Assembly: GCA_037178975.1 (NCBI GenBank)
Contig: JASJZH010000001.1
Span: 4,820,501 to 4,884,500 of the forward strand
DNA: 64,000 nucleotides
Source of the DNA: Oscheius tipulae
Lineage: Eukaryota; Nematoda; Chromadorea; Rhabditida; Rhabditidae
Reading direction: 5' to 3'
The notes under the pieces are model-generated. The model worked only from the letters and a program-made list of their open reading frames with translations. It searched no databases and was not told the DNA's origin. Positions 55,701 through 64,000 of this stretch are shown here, in pieces (within the stretch, counting starts at the first letter, position 1; every line of letters starts with the position of its first letter). The position numbers and the translations under genes were made by a program.

Positions 55701-58700
55701 ATTTGTTCTTCAACTCTGGATCGTGCTTCTTCTTCAGTTGTTTCGCTACAAGAGCTTTGATTACAGGAACTTCAGCCTCCTTGGTCAGAAGACCGTTGTG
55801 AAGAGTATTGACTGCGGTCAGCTGTTCGGCCAGCTTTGGACGATCGGCAACAATCGGCGGGAACTGAATTGGGTGAATGGTCGAGATAGAGATCTTACCT
55901 GTTGGACATCGGCCGAGGCGTTGCGGACAACAGACAAGAGAGAGTTGAGCTGGTCATCAACGGCAACTCCTTCATTCAGAGCTGCCAGAACTGCTGTCCT
56001 GGTTCCTTCAATTTTTTGCCCGAGCTGAAAAGGGGTTGATTCACAATATACGAGACGCCTACATCATTGACTTTTCTCTTCGTCTTCTGAACCTGCTCCT
56101 CGATTTCATCCTTATTGGCTGGATCAATGTCAATCTCCTCAGTCTTCTTCAACTTCTCTTCCAGATCTTTGACCACTTCGTTCAAATCCTTGTGCTCAAT
56201 TCTCAGTGCTTCCAGAGCATTCAGCTGCTTCTCAATGTCTCCGGTCTGTGAATGAGCTGTGGTGTCCAAGGTGGATTCGATCTCTCCCAACTTATTTTTG
56301 ATCTCTTTCTGTAGCTTCTTGATATCGTGACTCAGAGCATCAGTCGTTTTAATGGCATCCTCCTTGGACAAAAGTCCCTCGTCCAGGGACTTCCATCGTC
56401 TGGTTAAGGTCCTGATTCTGTCAAGTAGTCTCTCGGCATTCTTGTCACCTGCGGCTAGCTTTTCAGCACTTTCCAGTAGGGCTTCGAGTGTGGCTTTCTC
56501 GCCTTCAGCCTCCGATTTGATGATCTGTAGTTGAGCGATTTGGCTCCTTGAAACGGCTGGCTCTGTCGAAGGAGCTCCCAAGGCTAATATCATTTTCTCC
56601 TTGGTTGCAAGCCATTTTTCTAGCTGACCACAACCATCCAGAATTTGACCGACCTTCTTGTTCTTGTCAGTTTTTGCCTCCAACTGATCTTGCACCTCGT
56701 TCCATCTGCTCTCCAGGCTCTCATCGGCTTTCAGGATTGTGTCGGCTTCGTTGGGTAGACTAGCTCTTCTAGCCAGTTCTCTAGACTTCAAGTGAACATC
56801 GTCGATCTTTCGTCGTTCTTGTCTAGCACCCTTTTCGATCTTCTCAATCTGATCCGAGACAGCTTGAAGCTCGTCCTTTGTCGAAGGGGTGGGAAGAGCA
56901 TCAATGACCGAGTTCTGACTGTCAATCCAGGCTTCGACGTCCTTCTTCGTATCGTCCAGTTCGATGGCTTTCTTCTCATTCTCATTTATCTTCTCCATCC
57001 TGTTCCTCAGAAGATCTGCCTGGCCATTCAGCCTAGTCATAAGGTCGATGAGATGTCTCGGAACGGAACTGTTCCTGCTACCAGCGATTCCCTCCGCCTC
57101 TCCGAGAAGAGCCAAAGCACCCTCGAGCTCTTCCAAAAGTCCCAACCCATCTCGATGTTTGGAGGATAATTCAGAACATTGCTTTCGTTGTTCTGATAGC
57201 TTGGATACATCTACAGATACAGGTCCCAGCTCCAAAAGTTCTCCATCAAAAGATCCTAACCACTCGGCGGCGTTTTGTCTCAAGTCGTTAATTTGTTTCT
57301 CCAGATTTGCAGCTTCGCTGTTTCTGTTTCTCTTGGATCCCAGATCACGATCGAGATCACCCAGTCGACGCTTGAAATCTCTGATTCGGCCATCCATTTT
57401 CTCAACTCCAGTTGTGTTCGGAATGTTCTTGAGTAAGTTGGCTGTTGCTTCGAGTCCTTCGAGACTACCAGCCAAGGTGGCTAGATCTTCTTCACAGTCC
57501 AGAAGCCTCTGGGTGTCTCTTGGCTGCATGTTCTTCATATTACTGGAGAGGATATCGCAAGAACGGGCTAGACTCTCACATCCCAAAGTGAATGACTGTT
57601 CTCCAGCCAGGGCATCGTTGATGTTGTCGCGGAGACCCTGCGAAAACTATTTTTTAATATACAATTCTGTCTAACCTTGAGAAGAGAAGCACTCTTGGCC
57701 ATTTTCTGCTTAGCGTCGCCTAGTTCTTTGGCCAGTTGATCGTTTCCTGATAGTCGATCGGCAGCCTTCTCCAGCTGGTCCAGTACAACTTGACGACTCT
57801 CCAATTCGGATTGATTCTGTTGACAGTCCTTTTTCTGAAAGTTTCCTATATTCTCGTTCGGATTTTAATGCCCACCAATAACTGAAGCTGCTGTTCACTG
57901 AGAGGCAGCTCGACTGTTCCCGAGACCTTTCTCTCGAACTCCTTGGCCCAGCCAGCCAGGGAAGCAACGGCCTCCTTGACTCCTTCGTTTTGAGCTAGCT
58001 CCACATTGACCTTGTTCATTCGGTCTTGCAGCTGATCAACCAAGGAGTTGTGTCGTTTCTTGGCTTTGGCCACATCGGTCTGCCTCTCGTATCTGATCTC
58101 TTCCGGGACTCCAGATCCTTCCAGATGAGTCAGAAGTCGGATAGTGGACTGTTCGTATTGGTCAACTTTGTCGTCGATCTCCCGAGCCTTGGATTGAAGA
58201 GCCTCGACATTTTTCATTTTTGACTCCGGTCCCATTCCTCTACTCTGGTCGTAATCGCTCAGGTTGTTCTCAACATTGGTTAGATGATCGTCCAGCGCTC
58301 TGATAAGATACAACTTTTGTTTTCCAATAATTCTTACCTGCTCTTGTCTAGGACGTCCCCATCCAGAACACTTAGTCGGTTCTGGAATTGAAGGAGCTCC
58401 TGGCACATCTTCAGCAAAATCTCATAATCATTCTGCACTCTTTCAAAGGTCTGATTGACTTCATCCGTGTTCAGAGTTCTCGGAGTGCCCATGGGTGCCT
58501 CGTCATAGAGGAGCCCGATCTCGTGTGCCAACTTCCTCACAATAGTTCCGATCTCCTTCAGACGACTTTCGCCTACTTGAACATCTTCTAACAGCTCCTG
58601 TGCGGCTCTGTACTGCTTCGCGAATTGATTCGGATCGGCAGATCTGGCTTTGATGTCTCCAGCCATCCGAGTGCAGTCTGTGATCCAGGACTGGCTCGAG

Positions 58701-59162
58701 CTGGTCGTTGTGGAGAACTCGAGAAGAAGAACAGTGATCACATTAAGTCTGTAATTTGTTTTTGCACTAGAAAAAACGTGTCCTACCGTCCATAGACTCC
58801 CTCGACAGTTCTGATCACATTGTCATAATTCGCAGCTAGTTTGTGCCTGGCTTCTCTCAGCTCTGTGTACTGCTCAAGCGGGAGCGAGTCTCCCTGCTCC
58901 CGACAAAGAGCGTCAATCTCGTCCAGTCTAATCTTGACACTGTCTCTCCAAGCATCCAACGAATCTTTTATGTTCTGAACTCTTCTCTTGATTGATACCT
59001 CCAGAACAATACCTGAATTTTGTTTGTGGCTTGAGAAGCCGAATCCGGAGTCAGGTTTATGCTAAAACATTCAGTGAAGACGGTCGATTTGAACTCGTCC
59101 AAATCCGTCAGCATTGAACTGATTTCCCAATGGCGATTCGAAGCTTCCTGGACAGCTTCATC
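46770..59162 (-). CDS. vab-10: Spectraplakin (VAB-10B/MACF-type) C-terminal half: spectrin repeats, EF-hands, GAS2
   Basis: A continuous run of exons from the acceptor at 59163 to TAA 46770-46772. Most of it (59162 to about 48250) encodes three-helix spectrin repeats, with W at the usual helix-A and helix-C places, heptads, and many W-x-x-(L/V) starts. The longest exon block is about 53650-50605. Next come EF-hand motifs near 48150-47930 ([15 protein letters not shown] and [12 protein letters not shown]). The microtubule-binding GAS2 domain follows near 47690-47400, with [33 protein letters not shown] and H-D-P-C-R. A Ser/Arg-rich tail ends G-S-R-Y-Q-P-P-K. This order is that of MACF1/Shot/VAB-10B, which links actin and microtubules. 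The actin-binding N-terminus lies outside the window. The tail has an S-R-x-x-S-x-x-S region as in MACF proteins. Confidence 0.92.
47390..47690 (-). other. vab-10: GAS2 (GAR) microtubule-binding domain of the spectraplakin
   Basis: Two exons encode the Cys-rich GAS2 fold. The first, after a CACGTTTCAG acceptor, has [17 protein letters not shown]. The second has [14 protein letters not shown] and R-V-G-G-G-W. Family members bind microtubules here. The same DNA also lies at the end of a different open frame (see 47612-47818). Confidence 0.85.
47612..47818 (-). CDS. Possible single-span membrane microprotein overlapping the GAS2 exon out of frame
   Basis: ATG 47818 (context CGTATGG) opens a 68-codon frame within the intron before the GAS2 exon and continues into that exon in a different frame, to TAG at 47612. 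It begins M-D-E-E-P-T-A-E-D and then has a strong membrane segment [16 protein letters not shown], then W-T-E-R-K. Acidic start, one span and basic flank is a normal small type-III membrane-protein layout. No splice from this ORF to the GAS2 frame works in phase. It could be chance or a nested gene with its own promoter. Confidence 0.3.
   Translation of the reverse strand: MDEEPTAEDVLIILALFAFLFYWLWTERKSEPKLDILYSKNYDHVSEGQAHDGQREDQCGDREAAKQL
51963..52004 (-). other. vab-10: Stop-free 42-nt intron in the spectraplakin
   Basis: GTGAGT...TTTTCAG inside a spectrin-repeat exon. The length is a multiple of three and no stop codon occurs in frame, so retention would add 14 residues without truncation. 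Confidence 0.6.
52524..52562 (-). other. vab-10: Stop-free 39-nt intron in the spectraplakin
   Basis: GTGAGTCAAG...CTTCAG, a multiple of three with no in-frame stop. Splicing joins S-D-K to V-S-R-R-A-E; retention would insert 13 residues within a spectrin repeat. Confidence 0.6.
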
Positions 59163-59314
59163 CTAGAAATGTTTGAATTTGTTTGCGTAGCAATAAATTA
59201 TGAGTCTTTCCCGGTCAGACACTGAAGGTGATTCTTTTGATTGCAAAAAGATGAGGTCTGTTGGACAAAGCAAACAACAAGACGAAACGATAAATAACCC
59301 AAACCTCTCAAAAA

Positions 59315-59320
59315 TTTATT
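59315..59320 (-). terminator. vab-10: Probable poly(A) signal of the short plakin isoform
   Basis: Minus-strand AATAAA about 360 nt beyond the stop at 59682. It lies before the first spectrin exon (59162), so cleavage here would give the VAB-10A-type mRNA ending in plakin repeats. Confidence 0.55.
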
Positions 59321-59681
59321 CATGAGAGACAGGGGATGGATGGCAATTTTGAACCCGAAAAGACTCGATATTTACGCAACCACACCGTTTCAACCAACTT
59401 TTAGACTGTCAGACTGTACACACCGTTTTTGTTTTACCCTCCCTTTTACTCACACCACTTCATCCACTATTTTAGTCACTTTATTCACTTCAACTATACA
59501 TAGAAGTAAGTAGATTATTCTCGGAGACTTGGCAGTGTTCTTTAGATAAAAATATCCACTCGGGGCTTTGACACAGAAATTATACATTTTGAGCGATTAT
59601 AGGGGAAATAGGCACCATTAGCTAAGTGAGAAACTATATCACATGGCATTATATCTGAGGGAAGAAGATCTCTGAAAAGGG

Positions 59682-62600
59682 TTAGTCGCGACGAGCCCAG
59701 GCCGGCGCATCCTTTGCCTGTTCACCGGAAAAACTCGTGTACTCGGCGAGAGGATCGGTTCTGCTGCTTCGGAGTTCGGAGGGTTGACCACGCCAGTTGA
59801 CAGTCTTTGTCCATGTTCGACTGGAACTCTCGACGTCGGCTGGCTCTTGGACAATCGGAGTCGGACTGATAGTCAGTCCGGCAGACTCAAGGGTGTCGTT
59901 GAGTCCGTCCATGAGTCGTTTGGCAGCATCACCACTGATCAGCTTCATGTTGACCGCCTTGCTGATCGAGTATCGTCTCTGGGTGTCGGGATGGATCAGT
60001 TCTCCGGTCTCGATGTCTAGGAGACCGGACTCGGTGGCTTCGCGGACGGAAACCCGATGGTGATCTCTGGGATTCTCGATGATTCGCTCGTCAGTGTCGA
60101 AGCGACTGGCCTCGAGACGGGAGAGGAAGTCCTGTTGGAGATCGGCCAAGGCGGCAGGGTCAGTCTCGACGAGACTTTTGACTCTATCTCCTGGAGACAC
60201 GACAGTTTGACGCATCCTCACACTCAGACCAGGTTCCGTCTTCTGAGGAGTGAATCGGCTGGTCGAAGTCACGGTCGTGGCCTCAAACTTGGGCATGCTG
60301 GTACGACTGCCTCTCTGGCCCTCGTAGTCAGGATTCAAACGGAACTTGTATCCTTCAGCATCTCTCTTTTTTACAGCCTCGGCGACAGCTTGTGCAGCCT
60401 GCATGGGAGTCTCAATGATGGCAAGAAGTCCGGCAGCTTGAGCATCGGAGAGCTTGATTTTTTGTCCTCCGTAGTTGTACTTTCCGTCCTGGTCGATCTT
60501 GTTTCTGCCAAGAGCTTCTCTCAAGGTCAAGGTCTCACTGCTCTCCATGTCGTGAAGAAGTGAATCTCCATCGATGACGTCTCTTCCGACAGCATCTCTG
60601 AAGGTCAGATGGAGACCGGTCTTCTTGTCCCTGATTCTTCCCGAGTTCTCATCGAAGGCATCGTTGGTCAGAATGTAGGCCAGGTTGTTCTCGTTCTCTC
60701 CTTCCAGCGACTGAACGGCTCCAGTGTCGATGAATCCTTCCTCGATGGCCTGATGGATGGTTAGTTGTCTTCCAGTGTCAGGATCCGTGAACAGATTGGC
60801 TCGGACGTCGATCAATCCCTTTCCAAGAGCTTCGACGAAGCTCATTCGGTCGACACGGCTCAGTTCTTTTCCGATGTCGGCGGGAATCCTGCCGTCATGG
60901 ATGGCCTTGGCAATGGGGACGATGCTCTGTCGACTCAACTGGATCGTTCTGTTCTTGGGATCGATGATCTTCGAGTCGACAGCTTCGAGCAGATTCAGAG
61001 TTCTATGGGTTCTGAAATCCTCGACAAAGGGTTTCGTGAGGGTGTCGTGGGTTGACTGGTCGATGACTCCATGCTGAACAGCCTCGTCAAGACTGAAGCT
61101 GTCTCCGGTGATGGGATTGTGATAAGAGCGGTTTTTGGCATCGATGAGTCCTTCCGAAAGGGCAGTTCCAAGTGGGACTCGGTGCCCCTTGGTCGGGTCG
61201 AAGACTCCGTCGCTGGTGATGGCTTGGTAGACGGGCTTTAGGATGTCCAACCAGGTGAGTTCTTTTCCAGTCATCGGGTTTCTGATCTTTCCACTGCGAG
61301 GATCCACGATTCCGAGTTCGATGGCCTTTTGGAGTGGAATTCTCTCAGAACTGCTCGGGTTGATGACTCCTTTGGGCAGAGTGTCGTTGAGAGTCCCGTC
61401 GACAAGACCCATGTTAGCAGCCTGGACCAGAGGAATGCTCTCTCCAGTCTTGTTGTTCTTGTAGCTCAGAGTACGGATGTCCAGGATTCCGGCCTTGATA
61501 GCGTCCTCAATGCTGATTCTTTCCATGTGAGCATCCATGACTCCTCGGTTGACGGCACTGATGATGTCCGAGTGGAAGGCAGAGTATGATTTGACCTGCT
61601 GCTTGCCCTTCTTGTCAACCTTGGCCAGTCCCATTCTCTTGGCATCCTCAAGAGACATGATTCGGTTGGTTCTCTTGTCTCGGATCCTGTCGATTCCGAC
61701 AAACTCAGCATGGGGCTCGAGTTCGACAGATTGAACTTGGCTAGTACTCTTGACCTGAGTCTTGGTCGTTGTGGTGAAAGGATCTCCGTGCATCCGGATT
61801 GTGTACTTGGCCCCTGTCGAGGGATCGAAGTACTCTCCCTTCTCCACTCCCTTCTCGTCTCTCACCACAGTGACTGGCACTCTGTTGCCCCCTCCCAAGT
61901 CCACGTACTCGTGTCTACCACTCGTCTGGACGGGGGCTGGCGCAAAAGGGGTTAGCTGGAGTTTCTGCTCAACGATACGAGAGCCGGTCGATGTTCTGGC
62001 ACCTGGAGCGTTGACAGAAGAGGAAGAGGTAGGGAATGACGACGTCTCGTAGGTCTCACGATGTCTGACAAAGTCTCTGGGCTGAGACGGAGTGTTGATT
62101 CTCTCGTTGACCGTTTGTTCCCACTCGATGGCTTCAGCTCCTCCCTTGTTTCTGATCAAACCGTTGGCTTGGGCAGTCTTCAGGTCGTATTCCTTTCCAG
62201 AGCTGGTGTCCTTGACTGTTCCGGCGGTACTGTCAACGATTCCATGGTTGATGGCCTCGAGAAGATTGAGTTCCTTTCCGTTCTCTTTGTCTAGAACTGT
62301 CGTATCGTAGGGATTGAAGAGACCCTTAATGATAGCTTCCTTCAGAGTCATCTGCTTGTTCGTGTCGGGATGAGTGAAAATACCGTTCTGTCCGTTGTAC
62401 CATCCCAAAGCCAGAGCCTTTCCAAGGGTGTTGTCCGACATGGGCAGGCCAGAGCTTAGAGCTTCCTTCTTGGCAACCTGGGTCCTGGTCTGAACCTTGA
62501 CCGACGTATGAACAGCGTCTCCAGCATTGTCAGGAACTCCTCCAGTCGGGTATATTCTGTGCTGCTGAGCAGCTTCGGTGTAGGAGAGACGTTGGTTGTT

Positions 62601-64000
62601 GGACTTGTCCATGTAGTAGTGGTTACGAGTGTCGACGATTCCCCACTTTTCAGCCTCGGTGAAGGACATTTCTCTTCCAGTCAGAGCATCTCTAACAGAC
62701 AGATCTTCAGCAACAAGCTTGCCAGTAGCCAGAGCACGCTCGAGAGACAGCTGTTCTCCGGAAAGATGGTCGACAAGGACTCCCTTCTGACTGTCGAAAG
62801 ACCAGCTCTGTTCACTCTCCTCGATGACGGGAGTACCGACAGGACGGAAACTGATGACGGGGCCGGATCCGGCTGGAATCTGGATGACCTTCTTGCCAGT
62901 GTTGTTGTAAGGAACGAGAGGTTCGGCCTCGATGACGACGAGTTTCTCCTCAATGGCACGTTCAATGCTTCTTCCACCGACAGATCCATCTGCTGACATG
63001 ATCTTTTTCTCGAGAGCATCCTTGACATTGATATGTCGGGCTCCATCGCGAACAGTGATGGTCTCAGACTCGATAATGCCGAGCTCGATTCCCTCAGCGA
63101 AAGAGATTTTCTTGTCAACATTAGGTATGTTGATGTTTCCAGTGGTCAAATCGACGATTCCTTTTCTCTCAGCCTCGTAGATGTGGTAGCCGTTTGCAGG
63201 AACTTCGAGAGCTCCCTTGCCTCCGGTGATGGCACGGTAGGTTGAGACTCCTCCAGGTCCACCGACAGCGGAAGTCTCGGTCGTCTTGACTCTCTTGACA
63301 GTCGTCACAGACTCCTCGACGTTTCTGTCGGGATAGAACTTGGGAGCGAGCTGTTGGCTAGTCTCGGTCATGCTCTCGGTGATCTTCTCTTCGATGGTAG
63401 GACCAACTCCGGCAGACTTAGAAGGCACAATCCATTCAGAGCTAGGGTCCAAGAGTCCCTTGCTGAGAGCCTCGTCCATGGACATGTTGATGTCTCCCTG
63501 GATGAAACGCTGAGTTCTGGAGTCAATGAGTCCCTGCTTCATGGCTTCAGCCAAGGTCACCTTGACTTGATCTTGGGCCAGATCCAGTCCTCCTTGTCCA
63601 GGACGACTGATTCTCTTCTTCTTATCGACCTTCTTGCTCGGGGCGATGAAGTATGGATGAACGTCAAAGAGAGCAGCAACTTCGAGGGCTCCGCGAAGAC
63701 TTACAAGGCCGGCATGGTAGGCGTCTCTCGGGCTAAGCTCTTGTCTGGTGTTGGGGTTAAAGAAGACGGCCTTGGTCGGGTCGATGAGTCCTTTGCTGAC
63801 GGCTCTGATGAGACTTCCATTGAACTCGCGGTCGACCTTGATTCCGACGGGCTTCGTCAAGATCTCACGGAGCTTTCCGTCGACAATACTGTCAGCACGA
63901 CGATCACTGAACAAGAAACTCTCCTGGGTGAGAAGATCGACGATTCTCTCGGCATTCGGGACGACAGCATTGGCTTCGACAGCCTCATTGAAACTCATCT
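59682..64000 (-). CDS. vab-10: Spectraplakin plakin-repeat exon (VAB-10A-type C-terminus), truncated at the window edge
   Basis: One uninterrupted frame of more than 1,430 codons that is already open at the right edge and ends at TAA 59682-59684 (last residues A-W-A-R-R-D). It consists of plakin (plectin) repeats, about 38 residues each, with recurring (A/E)-A-x-x-x-G-(L/I)-(I/L)-D, (T/N)-x-x-x-x-(D/N)-P-x-(T/N)-G-x-x-(L/M)-(S/T)-(L/F)-x-E-A. Plakin repeats bind intermediate filaments. In C. elegans, VAB-10A ends in such repeats and works at fibrous organelles (hemidesmosome-like) joining epidermis to muscle and cuticle. A Ser/Thr-rich linker lies near 62090-61720. The absence of introns over 4.3 kb contrasts with the intron-rich rest. 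The actin-binding and plakin domains would be upstream, outside the window. Confidence 0.9.
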   Translation of the reverse strand, partial: MSFNEAVEANAVVPNAERIVDLLTQESFLFSDRRADSIVDGKLREILTKPVGIKVDREFNGSLIRAVSKGLIDPTKAVFFNPNTRQELSPRDAYHAGLVSLRGALEVAALFDVHPYFIAPSKKVDKKKRISRPGQGGLDLAQDQVKVTLAEAMKQGLIDSRTQRFIQGDINMSMDEALSKGLLDPSSEWIVPSKSAGVGPTIEEKITESMTETSQQLAPKFYPDRNVEESVTTVKRVKTTETSAVGGPGGVSTYRAITGGKGALEVPANGYHIYEAERKGIVDLTTGNINIPNVDKKISFAEGIELGIIESETITVRDGARHINVKDALEKKIMSADGSVGGRSIERAIEEKLVVIEAEPLVPYNNTGKKVIQIPAGSGPVISFRPVGTPVIEESEQSWSFDSQKGVLVDHLSGEQLSLERALATGKLVAEDLSVRDALTGREMSFTEAEKWGIVDTRNHYYMDKSNNQRLSYTEAAQQHRIYPTGGVPDNAGDAVHTSVKVQTRTQVAKKEALSSGLPMSDNTLGKALALGWYNGQNGIFTHPDTNKQMTLKEAIIKGLFNPYDTTVLDKENGKELNLLEAINHGIVDSTAGTVKDTSSGKEYDLKTAQANGLIRNKGGAEAIEWEQTVNERINTPSQPRDFVRHRETYETSSFPTSSSSVNAPGARTSTGSRIVEQKLQLTPFAPAPVQTSGRHEYVDLGGGNRVPVTVVRDEKGVEKGEYFDPSTGAKYTIRMHGDPFTTTTKTQVKSTSQVQSVELEPHAEFVGIDRIRDKRTNRIMSLEDAKRMGLAKVDKKGKQQVKSYSAFHSDIISAVNRGVMDAHMERISIEDAIKAGILDIRTLSYKNNKTGESIPLVQAANMGLVDGTLNDTLPKGVINPSSSERIPLQKAIELGIVDPRSGKIRNPMTGKELTWLDILKPVYQAITSDGVFDPTKGHRVPLGTALSEGLIDAKNRSYHNPITGDSFSLDEAVQHGVIDQSTHDTLTKPFVEDFRTHRTLNLLEAVDSKIIDPKNRTIQLSRQSIVPIAKAIHDGRIPADIGKELSRVDRMSFVEALGKGLIDVRANLFTDPDTGRQLTIHQAIEEGFIDTGAVQSLEGENENNLAYILTNDAFDENSGRIRDKKTGLHLTFRDAVGRDVIDGDSLLHDMESSETLTLREALGRNKIDQDGKYNYGGQKIKLSDAQAAGLLAIIETPMQAAQAVAEAVKKRDAEGYKFRLNPDYEGQRGSRTSMPKFEATTVTSTSRFTPQKTEPGLSVRMRQTVVSPGDRVKSLVETDPAALADLQQDFLSRLEASRFDTDERIIENPRDHHRVSVREATESGLLDIETGELIHPDTQRRYSISKAVNMKLISGDAAKRLMDGLNDTLESAGLTISPTPIVQEPADVESSSRTWTKTVNWRGQPSELRSSRTDPLAEYTSFSGEQAKDAPAWARRD

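Noticed and set aside
60057-60563. Plus-strand ORFs antisense to the plakin-repeat exon
   Set aside because: They have Ser-rich, domain-free translations and lie opposite a conserved repeat array. They follow from codon bias in the real gene.

Overview
The window is nuclear DNA from a nematode. This rests on the gene families present: a cuticle collagen with the nematode N-terminal layout, a patched-related PTR protein, a VAB-10-type spectraplakin, a FLYWCH zinc-finger factor, a nematode-style 12-kDa small heat-shock protein and an IL-17-like cytokine. Most introns are 35-60 nt with GT-AG ends. Start codons often follow TTTNCAG-like acceptors, as expected for spliced-leader trans-splicing. 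Genes are tightly packed on both strands. The species cannot be named from sequence alone.

Layout, left to right. 0.5-1.5 kb: cytochrome c oxidase subunit 7C (+). 1.9-5.1 kb: secreted four-FAS1 fasciclin protein (+). 5.2-6.1 kb: small secreted PAN/apple protein (-). 7.1-8.2 kb: multi-pass receptor (-). 8.4-8.8 kb: small heat-shock protein (-). 9.0-9.3 kb: possible microprotein (-). 9.5-13.1 kb: two unrecognised genes in tandem (+), the second with an internal domain duplication. 13.2-14.0 kb: START lipid-transfer protein (-). 14.1-15.1 kb: MADF protein (-). 15.9-19.1 kb: PDPR-like mitochondrial flavoprotein (-). 20.0-22.1 kb: IL-17-like cytokine (-) with a tRNA-Glu gene antisense in one intron. 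22.4-24.8 kb: head-to-head pair of paralogous secreted proteins. 25.1-27.0 kb: amino-acid transporter (+). 27.0-27.7 kb: MESH1 (-). 27.9-28.4 kb: C-type lectin (+). 28.8-31.0 kb: SRP68 (-). 31.7-34.4 kb: FLYWCH/C2H2 factor (+). 34.4-35.7 kb: cuticle collagen (-). 35.9-39.2 kb: PTR protein (-). 39.2-42.4 kb: gene-poor DNA with a possible Pol III element. 42.4-46.3 kb: very long unrecognised protein ending in a Ser/Thr kinase domain (-). 46.8-64.0 kb: 3' portion of a spectraplakin gene (-), running off the right edge.

The genes do not form one pathway. Several concern cuticle, epidermis and extracellular matrix (collagen, PTR, VAB-10, fasciclin, PAN). Others are housekeeping (COX7C, SRP68, PDPR, MESH1). 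The IL-17-like cytokine, C-type lectin and paired secreted proteins form a possible signalling, defence or secreted set. Most worth following up: the IL-17-like gene with its intronic antisense tRNA, the kinase with a large unrecognised N-terminus, the tandem-domain gene, the divergent paralogue pair with a Gly-Tyr insertion, two GC-AG introns, stop-free 3n introns in the spectraplakin, and a possible membrane microprotein overlapping the GAS2 exon out of frame. All gene models were spliced by hand, so exon edges in weakly conserved genes are provisional.
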